From an uncultured Acetatifactor sp. (GTDB taxonomy: Bacteria > Bacillota > Clostridia > Lachnospirales > Lachnospiraceae): a stretch of 64,000 nucleotides of DNA. A model generated the notes under the pieces. That model had not been told where the DNA came from and did no database searches. It was given only the letters and a program-made list of their open reading frames with translations. The stretch covers positions 1-64,000 of the forward strand of contig CAJTSE010000001.1 of NCBI GenBank assembly GCA_910578815.1, given 5' to 3'. Positions 60,182 to 64,000 of this stretch are shown here, piece after piece. Numbering within the stretch: position 1 is the stretch's first letter; each line of letters starts with the position of its first letter. The translations under genes and the position numbers were made by a program.

Positions 60182-62389
60182 CTACTCCTCCTCTGCCGTA
60201 AGATGGATCAGCCTGGACTGAAAATCTCCCCACATCTCCTGTATGGGAATGCCGGCATTCATCAGGGTATCACCATAATATACCTCGCCCGTGTCTTCAT
60301 TCCTGTACCTCAGATTAGCATCCAGTCCCGCCAGCTTTATCATCCTGCTGTGATAGTTCGGCCGCCTCATCACCTGAACACAGGTGATCAACGCCTCACG
60401 CTTATCCTTTGCCACTACCTCATAACAGTCAAAAAAGTGATTCTGCCGGTAAGAAGCAATGCGGTAATAGTCTCCCCTCCGCACCAGATCATTATATTTA
60501 TGGTACAGCCTCACCTGTTCCGGAATCTGCGCCCTGTCCTCTTCGGAAATTTTTGTGATGTCCAGCTCATAACCAAAAGTTCCGGCCAGCGCCACATTCC
60601 CCCTGGTGGAAAAAGGTGTATTCCTGCCCACTGTATGATTGGGGCAGTCAGAGACATGCGCTCCCATGGTAGAAAGAGGATAAATCAAAGCCGTTCCCTC
60701 CTGAATGACAAGACGCTCAATGGCATCCGTATCGTCTGAGCACCAGATCTGCGGACTGTAAAAAAGCATTCCAGGATCAAATCTGGCGCCGCCTCCTGAG
60801 CAATTTTCCAGGAGCAGCTCAGGGAATTCTCTTGTGAGCCGTTCCTGCAGCTCATAGACTGCAAGTACATAACGGTGGCTGAGTTCTCCTTGATTCTCCC
60901 GGCCCAGATACACGCTTCCCAAGTCTGTAAGCTGACGATTCATATCCCATTTCACATATTCAATATTGGCTTCATGCAGCACCCTTGCCACCGCATTATA
61001 TACATATTCCACAACCTCACGCCGGGTCAAATCCAAGACATACTGATTTCTGGAGCGGCAGGGAGTGCGGTCCGGAATGGCAATGGCCCAATCCGGATGA
61101 GCCCTGTACAGATCGGAATCGGGCGAAATCATCTCCGGCTCAAACCAGATGCCGAACTTTAATCCAATCTTATTCACCTCATCTGCCAGATATTTCAGCC
61201 CTCCGGGCAGTTTCTTCTCATTTACCGTCCAGTCTCCCAGGCTGGTATTATCGTCATTTCGATAACCGAACCAGCCATCATCCATGACCAGCATCTCGAT
61301 GCCTGCTTTTTTAGCCTCCCTGGCAATATCCAGAAGCTTTTCCGTATTAAAGTCAAAGTAAGTAGCCTCCCAGTTATTGATCAGAATGGGACGCTTTTTG
61401 TCCTTGTAGGGACTTCTAATCAAATGATTCCGGTACAGATCGTGCAGGTTCCTGCTCATGCCGCCCAATCCGCAGGCAGAATAAGTTAAAATCACCTCCG
61501 GAGCCTCAAAGCTCTCACCTGGCTTCAACTGCCAGCAGAAATTCTTGGGATGAATCCCCATCTGTACCCGCAGGCTGTCAAACTGAGTCCGTTCCACCTG
61601 CGCGATAAAATTGCCGGAGTAAACAAAATGAAAGCCATATACACTGCCGTTTTCCTGATCTGCTTTTTCGGATACCAGTGCCATAAAGGGATGCTCCTGA
61701 TGGGAGGATTCTCCTCTGGTGGAGCCTACGCTTACTTTTCCCCGTCCGATCTCACGAAACTCCATATGCCGCTCCCTGGCCCAGGAGCCGTGAAGCGTCA
61801 ACAGTCTGTAATTTTCCAGAACAGGCTCCATATCCATGTCCAGACTGGCAGACATAAGTCTGGTTAAAAAAACAGGCTCTTCCGACACATTTTTAACAGA
61901 AACACTTCTGGCCACCACGTCCACATCTTCAAAGATGCTGTATCGCAGCATTACCTCCAGCCCAAGGGTCTTATCCGCCCCGTAGATTTCCAGCGTCATG
62001 CAGTCACCGCTTACACCAAAGGTGGCCGGCAGTCCGTTCAGCGTCGGCTTGCCTGCAAATATCCTGTGACCCTGATATACGATTTCAACTCCATTATGAT
62101 TTTTCCCGTCCAGCACCTCTATGGCACTTTCCCTGTAATCACCTGTATTACAGCCGGGAAATTCCATGGGAAAAGCATCAAAAAAGGAGCTTCTGTCCCT
62201 GCCGTTTTTTGAAGGCACAAAAGGCGGTTCCCCTGTCCGCATCAAGTATCCGGCATCGCTGTCGCTGATGGTCTTTCCATAGTAAACATGACCGATAAAG
62301 CCCTCTTCATCCGCCAGTCCGATTAAATAACTGGTATGGGCCGTATCCAATTTAAAGATTCTTGCAGCTTCATGATAAACAATATCCAT
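60182..62389 (-). CDS. Alpha-galactosidase, GH36, cytoplasmic
   Basis: 735 residues, no signal peptide. N-terminal beta-sandwich, central barrel and C-terminal beta domain as in Firmicute GH36. Motifs: NNWEATYFDFN, LVMDDGWFGYR, nucleophile Asp in YVKWDMNRQLTD (about residue 480), LLENCSGGGARFD, acid/base Asp in IWCSDDTDAIER (about 550). Removes alpha-1,6-galactose from imported galactomannooligosaccharides. First gene of a GH36-LacI-esterase operon; AAAGGGGATTAGGATACG precedes the start. Confidence 0.95.
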   Translation of the reverse strand: MDIVYHEAARIFKLDTAHTSYLIGLADEEGFIGHVYYGKTISDSDAGYLMRTGEPPFVPSKNGRDRSSFFDAFPMEFPGCNTGDYRESAIEVLDGKNHNGVEIVYQGHRIFAGKPTLNGLPATFGVSGDCMTLEIYGADKTLGLEVMLRYSIFEDVDVVARSVSVKNVSEEPVFLTRLMSASLDMDMEPVLENYRLLTLHGSWARERHMEFREIGRGKVSVGSTRGESSHQEHPFMALVSEKADQENGSVYGFHFVYSGNFIAQVERTQFDSLRVQMGIHPKNFCWQLKPGESFEAPEVILTYSACGLGGMSRNLHDLYRNHLIRSPYKDKKRPILINNWEATYFDFNTEKLLDIAREAKKAGIEMLVMDDGWFGYRNDDNTSLGDWTVNEKKLPGGLKYLADEVNKIGLKFGIWFEPEMISPDSDLYRAHPDWAIAIPDRTPCRSRNQYVLDLTRREVVEYVYNAVARVLHEANIEYVKWDMNRQLTDLGSVYLGRENQGELSHRYVLAVYELQERLTREFPELLLENCSGGGARFDPGMLFYSPQIWCSDDTDAIERLVIQEGTALIYPLSTMGAHVSDCPNHTVGRNTPFSTRGNVALAGTFGYELDITKISEEDRAQIPEQVRLYHKYNDLVRRGDYYRIASYRQNHFFDCYEVVAKDKREALITCVQVMRRPNYHSRMIKLAGLDANLRYRNEDTGEVYYGDTLMNAGIPIQEMWGDFQSRLIHLTAEEE

Positions 62390-62431
62390 CGTATCCTAAT
62401 CCCCTTTACCTTCACGTTTTCAAATATTCCA

Positions 62432-62588
62432 GCATAAACAATCCGCGAAACCAAAGCGCAAAAGTCGCGCAAGAATCGCCAAATCCGAATGGCAATCCAT
62501 GAGAAAAACGCTGCTTCTGCGTTTTTCGAGGCGAAACTTAGATTTTCTAAGGTATCGTTTTCTGATACCTTAGAAAATCTTTTCGCCT
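62432..62588 (-). repeat. Multi-hairpin intercistronic element, copy C
   Basis: In transcript order: AGGCGAAA..AGATTTTCTAAGGTATC with perfect 17-bp inner arms (62540-62556, 62564-62580), then GAAAAACGC-7 nt-GCGTTTTTC (62503-62527), a stretch with GCGC-rich inverted pieces, then GGATTGTTTATGCTGGAA (62432 side), which matches the flank of hairpin 3 in copies A and B but lacks the hairpin. Lies in the leader of GH36. The remaining part of this 304-nt gap is AT-rich and contains TAAAATTA-6 nt-TAATTTTA (62631-62652). Confidence 0.8.
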
Positions 62589-62674
62589 TTTACAATTATC
62601 ATAGGGGAATTTAATAGATTTTGAAATAGATAAAATTAACAAATTAATTTTACTATTCTATAGATTTTAACTAA

Positions 62675-62689
62675 TTTTAAGTAATTTTA
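62675..62689 (-). promoter_or_regulatory. Second copy of the putative shared operator
   Basis: TTTTAAGTAATTTTA, identical to the 15-mer at 57567-57581, embedded in a run of similar TTTTAAnTAA units. Upstream of the GH36 operon. A weak promoter (TTTCAA - 17 nt - TATGAT) lies between this and element C. Confidence 0.3.
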
Positions 62690-62693
62690 AGGT

Positions 62694-63371
62694 TTATTTC
62701 GGCCATCGTTTCTCTGCAATTTCCGTTTTACTTTTATAAATGCTGCGGGCGGGCACTACGCCTCGGACAGACGAACAGGGATAGACATTGGCTTCTCTGC
62801 CGATCACCGTGCCGGGATTTAATACGCTGTTGCAGCCAACCTCCACAAAATCCCCCAGCATGGCTCCCATCTTTTTTAATCCGGTTTCAATATGGATGTT
62901 TTCACTCTTTCTCACCACTACCAGAGTCTTGTCGCTTTTTACGTTAGATGTGATGGAGCCTGCACCCATATGAGCCTTAAAGCCAAGTACGCTGTCTCCC
63001 ACATAATTGTAATGAGGAACCTGTACCTTGTTAAACAGCACCACATTTTTTAACTCTGTAGAATTACCCACTACCGCTCCTTTTCCCACAATGGCATTTC
63101 CACGTATAAAAGCACAATGGCGAATCTCAGCCTCTTCGTCCACGATCAGGGGACCGTTTAGGCAGGCCGTGGGAGCTACCTTCGCGCTTTTGGCGATCCA
63201 GATGTCCTCACCCCTTTTTTCAAACAGTTCCTCAGACAGGCTGCACCCCAGCTCCAAAATAAAATCATGTATCTTCGGCAGGACCTCCCAGGGATAGGTC
63301 ACATCCCCAAATAATTCCGACGCTATTGTCTCCTTTAAATCATACAGATCTACAACCGTAATTCCGCTCAT
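62694..63371 (-). CDS. Left-handed beta-helix (hexapeptide) protein, GlmU acyltransferase-like
   Basis: 225 residues from ATG at MSGITVVDLY. Hexapeptide-repeat coils cover about 65-200 (KSAKVAPTACLNGPLIVDEE, IRHCAFIRGNAIVGKGAVVG, GAMLGDFVEVGCNSVLNPGTVIG). Clostridial homologues are often labelled UDP-N-acetylglucosamine pyrophosphorylase, but there is no nucleotidyltransferase domain here. It could be an acyltransferase or a gamma-carbonic-anhydrase-like protein; I cannot decide. Lies between topB and the mannan genes and is probably not part of the mannan system. The preceding in-frame codons contain a direct repeat and no good start. Confidence 0.78.
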   Translation of the reverse strand: MSGITVVDLYDLKETIASELFGDVTYPWEVLPKIHDFILELGCSLSEELFEKRGEDIWIAKSAKVAPTACLNGPLIVDEEAEIRHCAFIRGNAIVGKGAVVGNSTELKNVVLFNKVQVPHYNYVGDSVLGFKAHMGAGSITSNVKSDKTLVVVRKSENIHIETGLKKMGAMLGDFVEVGCNSVLNPGTVIGREANVYPCSSVRGVVPARSIYKSKTEIAEKRWPK

Positions 63372-63426
63372 CCTTCTTTCATCCTTTCCTTTTTTGTTTT
63401 CTTGTTTTATTGCTCTTTTTGCCACA

Positions 63427-63499
63427 TTCCTTACTGCAATTTGCTGCTCTCCCTGTTTCTTTTTGCCGCTTTCCTTACTGCAATTTGCTGCTCTCCCTG
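63427..63499. repeat. 29-bp direct repeat, two copies
   Basis: TTCCTTACTGCAATTTGCTG with nine further shared bases occurs at 63427-63455 and 63471-63499, 44 bp apart. Lies between topB and the beta-helix gene. Confidence 0.85.
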
Positions 63500-63527
63500 C
63501 TGTTATAAGCCGGGCCTGCATACTCGC

Positions 63528-64000
63528 TCAGCTCTTTTTTGCGCCGCTTTTATAATTTGCCGCCGCGGCATCAAACATGCCAAAAAGCTGTCGCTGGTTA
63601 CTAAGCTGCTTTACATATTCCGTCCGTCTGCCAACGAAGCCGGACAGCTTATCCATATATTCCTGCGAGGTGATCTTCCCGTCTGCCACCAGGGTAAGAC
63701 CTTTTTCCCAACTGGCTGTCAGGGAAGGATCTAACAGGGCTTTAATAGAACCGCTCACTACGTCATAGATCATTTCCCCCATTAAGGTAGGCGTCAGTGT
63801 CTGTGTCTTTTTGTTTAATGCCAGATATTCAATATTTACCAGTTTTTTCAGAATTTCCGCCCGCGTAGCACTGGTACCGATACCGCTGCCCTTGATCTGG
63901 GACCGAAGCTCTTCATCTTCGATAAACTGTCCGGCATTTTCCATAGTCAGAATAATACTTCCAGATGTGTAGCGCTTAGGCGGCGAAGTCTCACCCTCCT
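63528..64000 (-). CDS. topB: Type IA DNA topoisomerase III, C-terminal part (5' end outside window)
   Basis: The last about 157 codons of a type IA topoisomerase, open through the window edge. The stretch TSPPKRYTSGSIILTMENAG followed by GSGIGTSATRAEILKKL and LALNKKTQTLTPTLMGEMIY matches domain I/IV of TopB. The active-site Tyr lies further upstream, outside. The end (QLFGMFDAAAANYKSGAKKS) lacks zinc fingers, as in many TopB. Such topB genes occur both on chromosomes and on integrative elements. Confidence 0.9.
   Translation of the reverse strand, partial: EGETSPPKRYTSGSIILTMENAGQFIEDEELRSQIKGSGIGTSATRAEILKKLVNIEYLALNKKTQTLTPTLMGEMIYDVVSGSIKALLDPSLTASWEKGLTLVADGKITSQEYMDKLSGFVGRRTEYVKQLSNQRQLFGMFDAAAANYKSGAKKS

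Noticed and set aside
63372..63521. N-terminal extension of the beta-helix protein
   Set aside because: It is Lys/Arg/Gln-rich sequence encoded by a direct repeat between genes, with no good ribosome site.

Overview
This window looks like chromosomal DNA of an anaerobic Firmicute, most likely a gut Lachnospiraceae. The reasons are moderate G+C, strong AGGAGG-type ribosome binding sites, long single-strand operons, ABC sugar importers without their own ATPase, a NifU-like/GGGtGRT pair, DUF5696 and YesL-type transporter companions, and a class of cobalamin MetH that lacks the reactivation domain. No rRNA, tRNA or CRISPR array is visible. Nearly all functional assignments come from recognising protein families by eye.

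Layout. (1) 1-4.2 kb, minus strand: branched-chain amino acid operon ilvB - small subunit - small subunit - ilvC, with two different ACT-type regulatory subunits for one catalytic subunit. A palindromic element separates the two small-subunit genes, and an 18-bp tandem repeat sits at the operon end. (2) 4.3-7.0 kb: metH. (3) 7.1-8.6 kb: a small lipoprotein and two small membrane proteins. (4) 8.9-13.7 kb, plus strand: a surface-glycan operon with a dTDP-sugar aminotransferase, a 3,4-ketoisomerase, a GT2, a GT-C-like membrane enzyme and a GtrA flippase-like protein. (5) 13.9-17.8 kb: an ECF sigma factor with a large extra C-terminal region, and a dCache chemoreceptor. (6) 18.0-21.0 kb: an SOS-type cassette (SRAP/HMCES protein, Y-family polymerase, YolD-like protein, small facing gene) with LexA/DinR-like boxes at both promoters. 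(7) 21.0-22.3 kb: a decayed accessory patch with GC-rich hairpins, a frameshifted conjugation-like fragment, a broken Rpn-type nuclease gene and an HTH remnant. (8) 22.3-24.2 kb: GGGtGRT and NifU-like genes. (9) 24.4-30.1 kb: a large GH2 enzyme, then a MarR-MATE efflux operon whose promoter lies within a near-perfect palindrome. (10) 30.3-62.4 kb, all minus strand: a beta-mannan/galactoglucomannan utilisation locus of 22 genes. (11) 62.7-64 kb: a left-handed beta-helix protein and the 3' part of topB.

How the mannan locus probably works (inference from families). Surface GH26 mannanase and a CE17-like lipoprotein esterase trim acetylated galacto(gluco)mannan. Two MalF/MalG-type permease pairs with two very different binding proteins import the oligosaccharides; a shared ATPase encoded elsewhere is needed. 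Inside the cell GH36 removes alpha-galactose, CE2 and CE17-type esterases remove acetyl groups, and a cytoplasmic GH5, GH130_2 phosphorylase, mannobiose 2-epimerase and GH130_1 mannosylglucose phosphorylase shorten the chains to Man-1-P, mannose and glucose. A single polypeptide joining GH1 with mannose-6-phosphate isomerase cleaves terminal beta-glucosyl/mannosyl units and feeds Man-6-P to glycolysis. A LacI regulator sits in the upstream operon, and an identical AT-rich 15-mer occurs upstream of both main operons.

The most unusual features are the GH1-ManA fusion, a recurrent multi-hairpin RNA-like element at several gene junctions of the mannan operon with covarying stems and embedded stop codons, the binding protein carrying two carbohydrate-binding-like domains and a coiled-coil region, the NHL/YIP1/DUF5696 membrane module between the two permease pairs, and clamp-binding-like motifs in both the SRAP protein and the polymerase.
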